Below are positions 43,208-52,419 of a stretch of 64,000 bases of DNA, piece by piece. A program made the position numbers and the translations under genes. The stretch is from Pseudoclavibacter sp. RFBB5. GTDB taxonomy: Bacteria; Actinomycetota; Actinomycetes; Actinomycetales; Microbacteriaceae. The stretch spans positions 620,001 through 684,000 of the forward strand of contig NZ_PSTZ01000007.1 of the NCBI RefSeq assembly GCF_002931555.1, in the 5' to 3' direction. How positions within the stretch are numbered: the stretch's first letter is position 1; every line of letters starts with the position of its first letter. Under the pieces are notes generated by a model that did no database searches, was not told the DNA's origin, and saw only the letters and a list, made by a program, of their open reading frames with translations.

Positions 43208-43282
43208 GGGGCGGTAGCCAAGCTGGTTAAGGCATCCGGCTCATAACTGGACGATGCGTGGGTTCGAGTCCCACCCGCCCTA
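43208..43282 (+). tRNA. tRNA-Met (anticodon CAU)
   Basis: Acceptor GGGGCGG faces CCGCCCT (first pair G.U), D stem GCC/GGC, anticodon arm TCCGG-CTCATAA-CTGGA gives CAU, T arm GTGGG-TTCGAGT-CCCAC. CCA is not encoded. A 6-base variable segment lies before the T stem. Sequence does not show initiator features, so it is an elongator Met or a tRNA-Ile(k2CAU); which one is not resolved. Confidence 0.88.
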
Positions 43283-43335
43283 CTCTCCTCTGTTCGGCAC
43301 TCCCTGTCGGAGCGCCCGCGTGGCACGATGGTGGC

Positions 43336-43680
43336 ATGATCGTTGCCTTCTCTGTCGCCCCCAGCGGAACTCCGAGCCCCAACGCCCCTTCACCGGGTGA
43401 GGGCGACGCCTCGCTGCACAACGCGGTGGCAGCAGCCGTCGCGGTCGTGCGCGAGTCCGGGCTCCCCAACCGCACTGACTCGATGTTCACGACGATCGAG
43501 GGCGAGTGGGACGAGGTCTTCGCCGTCGTCAAAGCGGCCACCGAGGCCGTCGGCCAGTTCGGCAGCCGGGTCTCCCTGGTGCTGAAGGCGGACATCCGGC
43601 CCGGGCACACGGGCGAGCTCGATGGAAAGGTCGAGCGCCTGGAGGCCGCCCTCGAGGCACGCGAGGCCCGCTCGAGCTAG
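43336..43680 (+). CDS. MTH1187-type thiamine-binding protein
   Basis: The 114-residue protein matches the PF01910 family (MTH1187/YqgV): MIVAFSVAPSGTP, a central VRESGLPNRTDSMFTTIEGE and DEVFAVVKAATEAVGQFGSR. Family members form ferredoxin-like fold oligomers that bind thiamine or act in thiamine homeostasis. The ATG at 43336 is favoured by family length. It follows tRNA-Met by 53 bp and converges on the XRE gene, so it may be read with the tRNA. Confidence 0.85.
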   Translation: MIVAFSVAPSGTPSPNAPSPGEGDASLHNAVAAAVAVVRESGLPNRTDSMFTTIEGEWDEVFAVVKAATEAVGQFGSRVSLVLKADIRPGHTGELDGKVERLEAALEAREARSS

Positions 43681-43686
43681 TCGGCG

Positions 43687-43980
43687 TCAGCTCACGGCGC
43701 GGATGCCCGCGCCGGTCGCGGACTCCGCCCGGTCGTCTGGCGTGCTGATCTGCGCCCAGATCTCATCAAGCGAAACGGACAGCACCCCCGCGATAGCGGC
43801 GATCGTCGTGAACGCCGGCGTCGCGACTCGGCCAGATTCGATCTTGCGAAGCGTCTCGGGCGAGACGCCGGCGTCGAGTGCTACGCGCAGCATCGATCTG
43901 TTCCCCCGAGATCGTCGTAGGAACTCGCCGAGACGCTCCCCGCGCTCGATCTCCTCGGGGCTGAGCGGCAGTCTGACCAT
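43687..43980 (-). CDS. XRE-family helix-turn-helix regulator
   Basis: The 97-residue protein carries an XRE motif: GEFLRRSRGNRSMLRVALDA-GVSPETLRKIESGR and then TIAAIAGVLSVSLDEIWAQI. It is a probable small repressor, starting only 14 bp from an 18-bp palindrome that also fronts the divergent methionine aminopeptidase gene. Its partner and signal are unknown. The C-terminal 25 residues are extended. Confidence 0.85.
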   Translation of the reverse strand: MVRLPLSPEEIERGERLGEFLRRSRGNRSMLRVALDAGVSPETLRKIESGRVATPAFTTIAAIAGVLSVSLDEIWAQISTPDDRAESATGAGIRAVS

Positions 43981-43994
43981 GACCCGATACTAAT

Positions 43995-44012
43995 CCGGTA
44001 TATCTTTACCGG
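43995..44012. promoter_or_regulatory. Shared operator between xre and methionine aminopeptidase
   Basis: CCGGTA-TATCTT-TACCGG is an 18-bp interrupted palindrome, A/T-rich in the centre. It lies 14 bp from the xre start and 45 bp from the map start in the 77-bp divergent intergenic region. It overlaps likely promoters of both genes (TATATC-like and GATACT elements nearby), so a dimer bound here could repress both. Confidence 0.75.
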
Positions 44013-44057
44013 GATACTTATTGGGTCGCTTTCGCGTCGGACTACGGAAGGCACCGC

Positions 44058-44840
44058 ATGATCGAGATCCTCAACGACGAAGAGCTGGCGCGGGCGGCAG
44101 TCACCGGGCAGCTGGTCGGGTCGATTCTCCAGGAACTGCGATCGAGGATCCGAGTAGGCACCAACCTGCTCGAGGTCGACCGGTGGGCCAGGTCGATGAT
44201 CCTCGATGCGGGCGCGACCTCCTGCTACGTCGACTACGAGCCATCCTTCGGACGTGGGCCGTTCGGCCACTACATCTGCACAGGGGTGAACGACGCCGTG
44301 CTGCACGCCAAGCCTCGCGACTACCGGCTCGCTGACGGGGACCTCCTGACCCTCGACCTGGCCATCGTCAAGGACGGGGTAGCGGCTGACGACGCGATCA
44401 GCTTCATCGTCGGCTCGACGCGGGACGCCGGTGACGAAGCGCTCATCGCCGTCACGGAGCGAGCCCTCGCGGCTGCCATCGACGTCGCACGCCCCGGTGC
44501 TCGAATCGGCGACCTCTCACACGCGATCGGCACGGTGCTCGCGTCGGCGGGCTACAACATCAACATGGAGTTCGGTGGACACGGCATCGGCTCCACCATG
44601 CATCAGGATCCGCACGTCGCGAACAACGGCCGACCGGGCCGCGGAGTGCGTCTCCGCCGTGGCATGCTGCTCGCCATCGAACCGTGGGTCATGGCCGACA
44701 CCGGCGAGCTCGTCACGGACGACGACGGCTGGACGCTCCGCAGCGCGACGGGATGCCGAACCGCCCACTCCGAGCACACGATCGCGATCCTCGAAGACGG
44801 GCCACGCATCCTGACCCTCCCCGCCGGGCCGGTCGACTGA
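44058..44840 (+). CDS. map: Type I methionine aminopeptidase
   Basis: The 260-residue enzyme removes initiator Met from nascent proteins. Metal ligands follow the family order: D100 (LTLDLAIVKDG), D111 (AADDAISF), H175 (EFGGHGIGSTMH), E208 (LAIEPWVMA) and E239 (AHSEHTIAI), with substrate His83 in NDAVLHAKP. GGAAGG precedes the ATG. It is separated from the ribosomal protein/adk region where the main map normally sits, so it is probably a second copy with an accessory role; the divergent XRE gene and shared palindrome suggest regulated expression. Confidence 0.92.
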   Translation: MIEILNDEELARAAVTGQLVGSILQELRSRIRVGTNLLEVDRWARSMILDAGATSCYVDYEPSFGRGPFGHYICTGVNDAVLHAKPRDYRLADGDLLTLDLAIVKDGVAADDAISFIVGSTRDAGDEALIAVTERALAAAIDVARPGARIGDLSHAIGTVLASAGYNINMEFGGHGIGSTMHQDPHVANNGRPGRGVRLRRGMLLAIEPWVMADTGELVTDDDGWTLRSATGCRTAHSEHTIAILEDGPRILTLPAGPVD

Positions 44841-44855
44841 CGAACGCCCGAGCGG

Positions 44856-46109
44856 TCAGTCGAGCGAGTGGTCCTGCTCGTTCACCGAGTCACGGGCGAC
44901 GTCCTTGACGGAGGCGCCCCGGTAGAGGCGCTCGAAGAGCTCGAGCGTGCGGTCGATGTCGTGCATACGAACGAGGTCGAGGCCCGTCCGGCCCATCTCC
45001 TCACGCTCGGCGTCCGAGAGCGACAGCACCTTCGCGAGCTTGTCCGCGAGGTCATGCTCGTTGTTCGGCTCGAAGAGGAAGCCGTTCTCGCCGTCGTGCA
45101 CGAGGTGCGGAAGCGCCATGGCGTCGGCTGCGACAACCGGCTGGCCGGAGGCCATCGCCTCCATGGTCGCGATCGACTGCAGTTCGGCGATCGACGGCAT
45201 CGCGAACACCGAGGCGCGCGTGTAGATGCGACGAAGCTCCTGGTCGCTCAGATAGCCGTGGAACGTGACCCGATCCGCGAGACCGAGCTGCTTGGCGAGC
45301 GACTGAAGATTCTTCTTCTGGTCTCCACCACCGACGATGTCGAGCTGCACGTCAGGGGGCAGCAGAGTGAGCGCGCGCAAGAGCACGTCGATCTTCTTCT
45401 CGCCCGTCACACGGCCGACAAAGAGGATGCGCTTGGCTTCTCGCGCCGAGAAGTCGAACGCGTAGTCGGAGGTCCGGATGCCGCACGAGATCGCGAGCAC
45501 GTCGGAGATCCCCCCGTTTGCCTCCAGGAAGTCGGCGGCACGCCGTGTCGGGGTCGTGATCGCCGTCGCGCGCCCGAGCGTCGAGCGAGCGTCGTTCCAC
45601 CAGATCCTGGCCGCGAGGCCACGCAGAGCCTGCGGCAGCAGGGAGTGGTCGACGAGGTTCTCGATCATCAGGTGGTTCGTGCCGATGATGCGGATGCCGC
45701 GTTTCTCCGCCTCGATCGCCACCCCGCGGCCGATGATGACCGCCGACTGGAAGTGAACGACGTCGGGACGCACCTCGTCGACGACCCGCTGCGACTCGGA
45801 GCGGATGCGCCACGGGGGTGCGTAGCGCAGCCAGTCGTGGGCCCACCACCGGTGCGAGCGGAGGCGGTGAGCGGTGATGTTCTGCCCGTCGTACTGCTCG
45901 GTCCAGGTTCCGTGGCGGCGGCTGGCGGCGGGCACCATGACGTGCACGTCGTGCCCCCTGGCCGCCATGCCGGAAGCGAGGTGCTCGGTGAACTTCGCGG
46001 CGCCGTTGACGTTGGGCGTGAAGGTGTCCCCTGCGATCAGGATCTTGAGCGGCCGCTCGCCGTCAGCTGCGACGGCGGGGGTGCTGCTTGAGTGACCTTC
46101 ATTCGGCAC
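44856..46109 (-). CDS. Glycosyltransferase family 4 protein
   Basis: The 417-residue protein has the GT-B fold: N-terminal domain LKILIAGDTFTPNVNGAAKF, MAARGHDVHVMVPAAS, VDEVRPDVVHFQSAV; C-terminal domain with KRILFVGRVTGEKKIDVLLR and the donor-binding E-x7-E pattern in SIAELQSIATMEAMASGQPV. It resembles actinobacterial mannosyl/glycolipid transferases (PimB-, MgtA-like), so a phospholipid or glycolipid mannosyltransfer is possible. Start at 46109. Upstream 120 bp to the next gene is non-coding leader. It converges on map. Confidence 0.88.
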   Translation of the reverse strand: MPNEGHSSSTPAVAADGERPLKILIAGDTFTPNVNGAAKFTEHLASGMAARGHDVHVMVPAASRRHGTWTEQYDGQNITAHRLRSHRWWAHDWLRYAPPWRIRSESQRVVDEVRPDVVHFQSAVIIGRGVAIEAEKRGIRIIGTNHLMIENLVDHSLLPQALRGLAARIWWNDARSTLGRATAITTPTRRAADFLEANGGISDVLAISCGIRTSDYAFDFSAREAKRILFVGRVTGEKKIDVLLRALTLLPPDVQLDIVGGGDQKKNLQSLAKQLGLADRVTFHGYLSDQELRRIYTRASVFAMPSIAELQSIATMEAMASGQPVVAADAMALPHLVHDGENGFLFEPNNEHDLADKLAKVLSLSDAEREEMGRTGLDLVRMHDIDRTLELFERLYRGASVKDVARDSVNEQDHSLD

Positions 46110-46230
46110 GGGGTGGTGACCTCGATCTCGTCTGGGGGCTCGCGACAGGGTGTGGTCGTCGCTCGCGGAATCTCACGTCATGCTACTGGCCGCGCTCCGC
46201 GAGGGGGCTTCAGCACACGCTGGGACGCTG

Positions 46231-47241
46231 CTATTGCTCGATGACTCGGGCCTCAGAGTCGTGGTGGTGCCCTTGGGGATCCTGCGTGCCACGACCTTCG
46301 ACGGCATTTCGACGCACGGCCTCGACCTCCGCATCCGTCTGCCCACGCTCGAGCACGAACACGCCCGTGACGGCGATGGCGCCCGAGACGACGAACATGA
46401 GGAAGGCGTACCAGGGCGCCGCGTTCGCCTCGCCGAGCACGGCGATGGCGATGCCGACGGCGATGATCGGGTCGATGACGGTGAGGCCGGCGATGACCAT
46501 GTCCGGCGGTCCTGAGGCGTAGGCGTTCTGGACGAAGTAACCGCCCACCCCCGTGGCGACGAGCAGCGCGACGAGGCAGATGAGCGTGAGCCATTCGAAG
46601 TTGTCGTGCTGGATGCGGTTGATGGTGATCTTCGCGAGCGTCGCGACGAAGCCGTAGATCACTCCGGCGCCAAGAACGTAGATGAGCGCCTTGAACCGCT
46701 TGCGCAGGAAGAAGAAGGCGGTGCCGAAGACCACGACGACCACGGCGAGCAGCACGAGGACGGTGGCGACCTGCTCGTCTGAGATCGCGCGCTCCTTCGC
46801 GAAGAGCGCCGCGACCGTGACGAAGGCGCCGACGCCGATGATGCAGAGCGCCACCGCGAAGATCTTCACGTTCGGCAGTCGTTGCCTGATGGCGCGAGCT
46901 GTGAGCAGTGTCGTCAGGAGCAGCGAGACGACGCCGAGCGGCTGCACCACGATGATCGGCGAGAACACGAACGAGGACAGCTGCATCACGACTGCCAGCC
47001 CGAGCATGACCGTGCCGATCACCCAGGAGGGGCGGCTCAGGAGGGCGAGCAGGTGCTTCAGGTTCAGCCCCGCAGCACCGCTCGTGCCGCTCGCTGCCTC
47101 GACCTTGCTCACTCCGCGGTGCTGGTACATGGCGCCGAGCGACAGGAACACCGCGCCTATGAGAGCGAGCGGGATGCCGATCATCTGGACCGGACTGAGC
47201 CCCGGGAGCACTGCCAGATCACTGAGGGGTGCGATGGTCAT
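46231..47241 (-). CDS. DMT-superfamily permease (EamA/NIPA-like)
   Basis: The 336-residue protein has about nine to ten hydrophobic helices: IGIPLALIGAVFLSLGAMYQHRG, LGLAVVMQLSSFVFSPIIVV, PLGVVSLLLTTLLTARAIRQ, and a second half with ALIYVLGAGVIYGFVATLAK and IAGLTVIDPIIAVGIAIAVL. The two-fold repeated topology and short length are those of DMT/NIPA-type transporters. Substrate (metabolite, drug or Mg2+) is unknown. ATG at 47241 chosen by conservation. It diverges from def. Confidence 0.85.
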   Translation of the reverse strand: MTIAPLSDLAVLPGLSPVQMIGIPLALIGAVFLSLGAMYQHRGVSKVEAASGTSGAAGLNLKHLLALLSRPSWVIGTVMLGLAVVMQLSSFVFSPIIVVQPLGVVSLLLTTLLTARAIRQRLPNVKIFAVALCIIGVGAFVTVAALFAKERAISDEQVATVLVLLAVVVVVFGTAFFFLRKRFKALIYVLGAGVIYGFVATLAKITINRIQHDNFEWLTLICLVALLVATGVGGYFVQNAYASGPPDMVIAGLTVIDPIIAVGIAIAVLGEANAAPWYAFLMFVVSGAIAVTGVFVLERGQTDAEVEAVRRNAVEGRGTQDPQGHHHDSEARVIEQ

Positions 47242-47306
47242 GATGGGCAATCCTATTGGGCGGCGCGAGTCAGAGAGGGAGGTTGGCGCGAAGATACGCT
47301 GATGGG

Positions 47307-47882
47307 ATGACAACTCTCCCAATTCGCATCTACGGCGAGCCCGTCCTCCACGAGCCCGCAGCCCCGGTGGGCGACATCACCGACGAGATCCGTGAACTCG
47401 TCTCGGACATGTTCGAGACGATGGATGCAGCGCCGGGTGTCGGCCTCGCAGGCCCGCAGGTCGGCGTCGGCAAGCGCCTCTTCGTGTACTCGTACGAGGA
47501 CGCCGACGGGACCATGCATCGCGGTGTCGCCATCAACCCGGAGCTGTACGTGACTCCCGCCGCACCTGAGTCGCTGCTGGAGCTGGACGACGAGCTCGAA
47601 TCCGAGGGGTGCCTCTCGTTCCCCGGCGAGCGCTACCCATTGCGACGATCGGAGCGTGCGCTCCTGCGTGCGTCCGATCTCGAGGGCGAGCAGTACGAGA
47701 TCGAGGCAGAAGGCTGGTTCGCGCGCATCCTGCAGCACGAGTTCGACCACCTCAACGGCGTCATCTACGCGGATCGTCTGGAGCACCCCTGGTACAAGGA
47801 CGCGTTCAAGGTCATGCGCAAGCGCAGCTGGGGCGGGCCCGGCAAGAGCTGGCTGCCTGGGGTCGACGACCTCGAGGGCTGA
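47307..47882 (+). CDS. def: Peptide deformylase
   Basis: The 191-residue metalloenzyme removes the formyl group from nascent peptides. The three motifs are GVGLAGPQVG, EGCLSFPGE with metal ligand Cys102, and QHEFDHLNG with His144, Glu145 and His148. N-terminus TTLPIRIYGEPVLHEPA is standard. The TACGCT element upstream (about 47295) and short leader suggest near-leaderless start. It precedes a DUF6504-like gene by 42 bp. Together with the separate map copy, both N-terminal processing activities are encoded within 3.3 kb. Confidence 0.96.
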   Translation: MTTLPIRIYGEPVLHEPAAPVGDITDEIRELVSDMFETMDAAPGVGLAGPQVGVGKRLFVYSYEDADGTMHRGVAINPELYVTPAAPESLLELDDELESEGCLSFPGERYPLRRSERALLRASDLEGEQYEIEAEGWFARILQHEFDHLNGVIYADRLEHPWYKDAFKVMRKRSWGGPGKSWLPGVDDLEG

Positions 47883-47923
47883 CTCCGCCGGTCAATGTCG
47901 GTGGCTCCTGCGAGGGTTCCGAC

Positions 47924-48202
47924 ATGACCACAGCGCTGAACGACCCCATCGAGGTCGAACTCGTCGACGAGCTCCCGTCCGTCTTCTGGTGGGAGCGTTT
48001 CGCCTACGTCGTGCACGGTCTGCCGCAGGCGTTCTACCGGCGCGTGCAGCAACGGTGGTGGACGGGCGAGGGTGACCCGTCTCGCCTCGACACCGAGTTC
48101 TGGCGCGTCAGCGCGAAACGTGATGGCTCCGACGGCGAGGCTTCCCTCTTCGACCTGCGAAGGGACCCGGACGGCTGGCGGCTGGTGCTGCGGTGGGAGT
48201 GA
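47924..48202 (+). CDS. DUF6504-like small protein
   Basis: The 92-residue protein begins LNDPIEVELVDELPSVFWWE and contains ARVVHGLPQAFYRRVQQRWW-like and EFWRVSA and FDLRRDPDGWRLVLRWE segments, a pattern of Trp and Arg on beta-strands seen in DUF6504 proteins of actinobacteria. These are often near DNA repair or polymerase genes; here the upstream neighbour is def and the downstream gene converges. Function is unknown. ATG at 47924 has GAGGG at 5 bp. Confidence 0.75.
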   Translation: MTTALNDPIEVELVDELPSVFWWERFAYVVHGLPQAFYRRVQQRWWTGEGDPSRLDTEFWRVSAKRDGSDGEASLFDLRRDPDGWRLVLRWE

Positions 48203-48234
48203 TTCACCCGCGACGTCGTCGAGGCGCCGCGATC

Positions 48235-49392
48235 TCACACGATGCGCTGCCCGGCCTGCCAGACAGAGTGGGTGAGCTGCATGCCCGGGCGGTAGGCGAG
48301 GTGCGTGACCGAGGGCGCGTCCAGCACCTGGAGATCCGCACGAGAGCCTGGCACCAGCGCGCCGACGGGCAGTTCACCCTCGTGTCTCCGGAGCGCGATC
48401 GCCCCGCCCATCGTGGCGGACCACACCGCCTCCTCCACGGTCATCCGCATCTGCAGCACGGCGGTGGTGACACAGAACGCCATCGAGGTCGTGTACGAGG
48501 TGCCCGGGTTGCAGTTGCTCGCCAGGGCTACCGTCGAGCCCGCGTCGAGCAGGGCTCTTGCCGGTGGGAACGGCTGCCGTGTCGACAGGTCGCACGCCGG
48601 CAGCAGCGTGGCGACGGTGGCCGATGCCCCGAGCAGGTCGATGTCTTCGTCGTCGAGGAAGTTGCAGTGGTCGACGCTCGCGGCCCCCAGCTCAACGGCG
48701 AGCTTCACCCCGGGGCCCGGACCGAGCTGGTTGCCGTGGACACGCAGACCCAGCCCTGCATCACGGCCCGCCTGCAGCACAGCACGCGATTGCTCCTCAT
48801 CGAACGCGCCGCGCTCGCAGAACACGTCCATCCATTTCACGTACGGGCGGACGGCGTCGAGCATCGGGCCCGTGACGAGCCCCACGTAGTCGTCGGCATG
48901 CCACCCCGCCGGGACGACGTGGGCGCCGAGGTAGGTGACGTCGTCGGAGATCTCGGCCGCAAGGCGGGCGGAGCGCTCCTCGGTCTCGACGTCGAGCCCA
49001 TACCCGGTCTTCGTCTCAAGCCAGGTCGTGCCTCCGACATTGGCTGCGCGGACGCGCTCGGCCATGAGCGCCCGCAGCTCCTCACTGCTGGCGGCACGAG
49101 TTCGCTCGACCGACACCCTGATGCCGCCAGCCGCGTACGCCTCCCCCGCCATGCGTGCCGCGAACTCGGTCGAACGGTCTCCGGCGAACGCGAGGTGCGT
49201 GTGCGAGTCGACCCAGCCCGGAAGCACGGCACGGCCGCCGACGTCGACACCGCGGTCTGCCGCGGGCGCCCGCATGGTCGGACCGATCCACGCAACCCGG
49301 TCACCGTCGATGACGAGGGCGGCATCGCTCAGCACGCCATCGTCGCCGTTGGTCGTGAGTTCGCCGATGCTCGTGAACACGGTCGAGGTCAT
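48235..49392 (-). CDS. hutI: Imidazolonepropionase
   Basis: The 385-residue amidohydrolase converts imidazolone propionate to formiminoglutamate in histidine degradation. Metal-binding sequences VDSHTHLAFAGDRSTEF (HxH) and later HGNQLGPGPGVKLA, ASVDHCNFLDDEDID and ASNCNPGTSYTTSM (Asp/Asn region) match HutI. The ATG at 49392 overlaps the stop of hutF by ATGA, so both are translated together. It is the last gene of the hut unit (iclR-hutU-hutF-hutI). Cofactor zinc or iron is expected. Confidence 0.95.
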   Translation of the reverse strand: MTSTVFTSIGELTTNGDDGVLSDAALVIDGDRVAWIGPTMRAPAADRGVDVGGRAVLPGWVDSHTHLAFAGDRSTEFAARMAGEAYAAGGIRVSVERTRAASSEELRALMAERVRAANVGGTTWLETKTGYGLDVETEERSARLAAEISDDVTYLGAHVVPAGWHADDYVGLVTGPMLDAVRPYVKWMDVFCERGAFDEEQSRAVLQAGRDAGLGLRVHGNQLGPGPGVKLAVELGAASVDHCNFLDDEDIDLLGASATVATLLPACDLSTRQPFPPARALLDAGSTVALASNCNPGTSYTTSMAFCVTTAVLQMRMTVEEAVWSATMGGAIALRRHEGELPVGALVPGSRADLQVLDAPSVTHLAYRPGMQLTHSVWQAGQRIV

Positions 49393-50762
49393 GAGGCTCC
49401 TTCGGATCGTGACGCCGGATCGGCGGCGAAGCGCGCGAGCTCGGCGGCTGCGTGTGCAAGCCGCGGCCCGTCCCTGCCGCGGTCGTAGACGACGCGCCCG
49501 CCCACGATCGTTCGGACCACGTCGCTCCCTGTCCCGGCGAGCAGCAGCTGAGGCGGCATCGAGCCTGCCGTGCGGACCGAGGACGAGTCCACCTCGACGA
49601 AGTCGAATGGACCGCCGACCGCGCCGGGCGCTGGGACGCCGAGCGCGGAGTACCCGCCTTGCGTGCCGATCGTCAGCAGCTCCTGCGGTGAGAACCTGCC
49701 TCGGGTCTGGGAGCGGAGTCGCTCCCCCGCTTCGAGGCCGCGCAGCTCGAGCAGCGGGTCGACCACCGCGTTCTGGTCGGACCCGACGGCCAGACGTGCG
49801 CCGGCTGCGACCAGTTCGGTGGCCGGGCCGATGCCGTCGCCGAGGTCTGCTTCCGTGGTCGGGCAGAACACGGCGTGCACCCCGGTCTCCCCGAGATGCG
49901 TGATGTCGTCGTCGGTCAGATGCGTCGCGTGCACAACGCTCAGGCGGCTGGAGAGGGCACCGGCATCCGCGAGCACGTTCGCCGGCGTCCGACCGTAGGC
50001 CGTCAGGCTCTGCTCGTTCTCCGCGGCCTGCTCTGAGAGGTGGATGTGGAGTGGCACGTCGGTCGGGAGCCCTCGGACGATGCTGGCGATCGCGTCGGCT
50101 GGGACAGCCCGAACCGAGTGGATCGCCGCTCCCAGGAGGACTTCGGGGTGTGTGGATGCGAGGCGGCTTCGCAGACGGAACCACCGCTCGAGCCAGCGCT
50201 CTGCGTCCGCGTCTCCGAACCTCCGCTGCTCGGGCGAGAGGTCCGCTCCGATGGACCCCGTCAGGTAGCAGGTGTCGAGCAATGTCAGGCGGATGCCCGC
50301 TGTCCGTGCGGCGTTGGCGAGCGCCAACTCCATGTCGTGGTCAGGGTATGACTCGCCATCCGCGCGGTGGTGCACGTATTGGAATTCCCCGACAGCCCCC
50401 CATCCGTTGGCGACCATCTCGGTGAAACCTGCGGCGGCGATGCGCTCGAAGGCGTGTGGCTCGAGCGCACCCGCCACGGCGTACATCTTGTCTCGCCACG
50501 ACCAGAAGGTGCCACCGTCTGCGTGTGTGCGCCCCCGCAGCAGGCGGTGGAAGACGTGCGAGTGGGCGTTGCCGAACGCGGGGAAGGCGGTGCCGAGCAC
50601 GAGGTCATCGTCCTGCGCGCGCACGCCCACCTGCTCGTCGACCAGCACGCCCGCTTCGTTCTTGAGTCGCACGGACCGCACCGTGTCCGCACCCCGCACG
50701 AGTGTGTCGGCCCAGATCCAGCCTTCGTCGAGCAGCCGGAGCGTGGTGCGACGATCGGTCAC
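49389..50762 (-). CDS. hutF: Formimidoylglutamate deiminase
   Basis: The 457-residue amidohydrolase deiminates formiminoglutamate to formylglutamate plus ammonia, the branch needing HutG deformylase next. [20 protein letters not shown] and [20 protein letters not shown] and [15 protein letters not shown] give the metal ligands. [16 protein letters not shown] and [10 protein letters not shown] late in the chain fit HutF rather than guanine deaminase. The GTG at 50762 overlaps the hutU stop (GTGA, 50759-50762). No HutG-type gene is in the window, so the pathway is completed elsewhere. Confidence 0.9.
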   Translation of the reverse strand: MTDRRTTLRLLDEGWIWADTLVRGADTVRSVRLKNEAGVLVDEQVGVRAQDDDLVLGTAFPAFGNAHSHVFHRLLRGRTHADGGTFWSWRDKMYAVAGALEPHAFERIAAAGFTEMVANGWGAVGEFQYVHHRADGESYPDHDMELALANAARTAGIRLTLLDTCYLTGSIGADLSPEQRRFGDADAERWLERWFRLRSRLASTHPEVLLGAAIHSVRAVPADAIASIVRGLPTDVPLHIHLSEQAAENEQSLTAYGRTPANVLADAGALSSRLSVVHATHLTDDDITHLGETGVHAVFCPTTEADLGDGIGPATELVAAGARLAVGSDQNAVVDPLLELRGLEAGERLRSQTRGRFSPQELLTIGTQGGYSALGVPAPGAVGGPFDFVEVDSSSVRTAGSMPPQLLLAGTGSDVVRTIVGGRVVYDRGRDGPRLAHAAAELARFAADPASRSEGAS

Positions 50763-52417
50763 TCGCCCTCCCACATCGGGACGCGCAGTCCGCGCTCCCT
50801 CGCGATGTCGGCGGCGTGCTCGTAGCCGGCATCCACGTGGCGCATGACTCCCGTGCCGGGGTCGTTGGTGAGGACGCGTTCGATCTTCTGCGCCGCGAGA
50901 TCCGTGCCGTCGGCGACGATGACCTGGCCCGAGTGGATCGATCTGCCGATCCCGACGCCGCCGCCGTGGTGCAGCGACACCCAGGTTGCGCCGGAGGCGG
51001 TGTTCAGCAGGGCGTTCAGCAGGGGCCAGTCGGCGATGGCATCCGAACCGTCCTTCATCGACTCGGTCTCGCGGTACGGCGAGGCGACCGAGCCGGAGTC
51101 AAGGTGGTCCCGGCCGATCACGACGGGCGCGGAGAGCTCGCCGGACGCGACCATCTCGTTGAACCTGAGTCCGGCCAGATGACGCTCCTTATAGCCGAGC
51201 CAGCAGATGCGCGCAGGCAGACCCTCGAAGCGCACCTTCTCCCCCGCGGCCTTCACCCAGCGGTGCAGGCGCTCGTCATCCGGGAACAGCTCGAGGATCG
51301 CGCGGTCCGTCACGGCGATGTCGGCGGGGTCGCCGGAGAGCGCCGCCCACCGGAACGGGCCGCGCCCCTCCTCGAACTGGGGGCGGATGTGGGCTGGCAC
51401 GAATCCAGGAAAATCGAACGCCCGCTCGTAGCCGCCGAGTCTCGCCTCCGCGCGAATCGAATTGCCGTAGTCGAAGACCTCGGCCCCGGCATCCTGGAAC
51501 TCGACCATCGCCTTGACCTGCTTGGCCATGGACGCACGGGCTCGCTCGGTGAAGCCGACCGGGTCTCGCCCGGCCTCGGCCTTCCACTCCTCGACGCCCA
51601 CCCCCTCGGGGAGGTAGGCGAGTGGGTCGTGCGCGCTCGTCTGGTCGGTGACCATGTCGATCGCGACGCCGCGCTCGAGGAGCAGCGGAAAGATCGTCGC
51701 CGCGTTGCCGACGACGCCCACGGAGCGAGGCTGGCGGGCTTCCTTCGCGGCGAGCACACGCTCGATGGCGTCGTCGAGGTCGTGTGTCATCTCGTCGAGG
51801 TAGCCGTGCTGGACTCGCCGCTCGAGGCGGCTGGCGTCGACATCCACGATGAGGACGACGCCCTCGTTCATTGTGACGGCAAGGGGTTGCGCGCCTCCCA
51901 TGCCTCCAGCGCCGCCCGTGAGCGTGAGGGTCCCCGCGAGCGTCCCGCCGAAGCGTTTCTCGGCGGCGGCGGCGAACGTCTCGTAGGTCCCCTGGAGGAT
52001 CCCCTGCGTGCCGATGTAGATCCAGGATCCCGCCGTCATCTGCCCGTACATCGTGAGGCCAGCTGCCTCGAGGCGCCGGAACTCGGGCCAGTTGGCCCAG
52101 TCTCCGACGAGGTTGGAGTTCGCGATCAGCACGCGAGGAGCCCACTCGTGTGTGCGGAAGACGCCGACCGGTTTTCCAGACTGGACGAGGAGCGTCTCGT
52201 CGTCTTCGAGTGTCGTGAGCGTGCGAACGATGGCGTCGTACGCCTCCCAGCTGCGTGCGGCTCTGCCCGTGCCGCCGTAGACGACGAGGCTCTCTGGATG
52301 CTCGGCCACTTCGGGGTCGAGGTTGTTCATGAGCATGCGAAGCGGTGCCTCGGTCTGCCAGCTCTTCGCGGTCAGCTTCGTGCCGCGTGCTGCCCTGATG
52401 TTCTTGTGCGTGTTCAT
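50759..52417 (-). CDS. hutU: Urocanate hydratase
   Basis: The 552-residue enzyme adds water to urocanate using tightly bound [43 protein letters not shown] (NAD site), [20 protein letters not shown] and [20 protein letters not shown] are the family's conserved segments, and length is normal. The ATG at 52417 has AAGGGATC before it and lies 2 bp after the IclR-type gene's stop. The preceding hutH product (urocanate from histidine) is not encoded here. Confidence 0.97.
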   Translation of the reverse strand: MNTHKNIRAARGTKLTAKSWQTEAPLRMLMNNLDPEVAEHPESLVVYGGTGRAARSWEAYDAIVRTLTTLEDDETLLVQSGKPVGVFRTHEWAPRVLIANSNLVGDWANWPEFRRLEAAGLTMYGQMTAGSWIYIGTQGILQGTYETFAAAAEKRFGGTLAGTLTLTGGAGGMGGAQPLAVTMNEGVVLIVDVDASRLERRVQHGYLDEMTHDLDDAIERVLAAKEARQPRSVGVVGNAATIFPLLLERGVAIDMVTDQTSAHDPLAYLPEGVGVEEWKAEAGRDPVGFTERARASMAKQVKAMVEFQDAGAEVFDYGNSIRAEARLGGYERAFDFPGFVPAHIRPQFEEGRGPFRWAALSGDPADIAVTDRAILELFPDDERLHRWVKAAGEKVRFEGLPARICWLGYKERHLAGLRFNEMVASGELSAPVVIGRDHLDSGSVASPYRETESMKDGSDAIADWPLLNALLNTASGATWVSLHHGGGVGIGRSIHSGQVIVADGTDLAAQKIERVLTNDPGTGVMRHVDAGYEHAADIARERGLRVPMWEGE

Positions 52418-52419
52418 GT

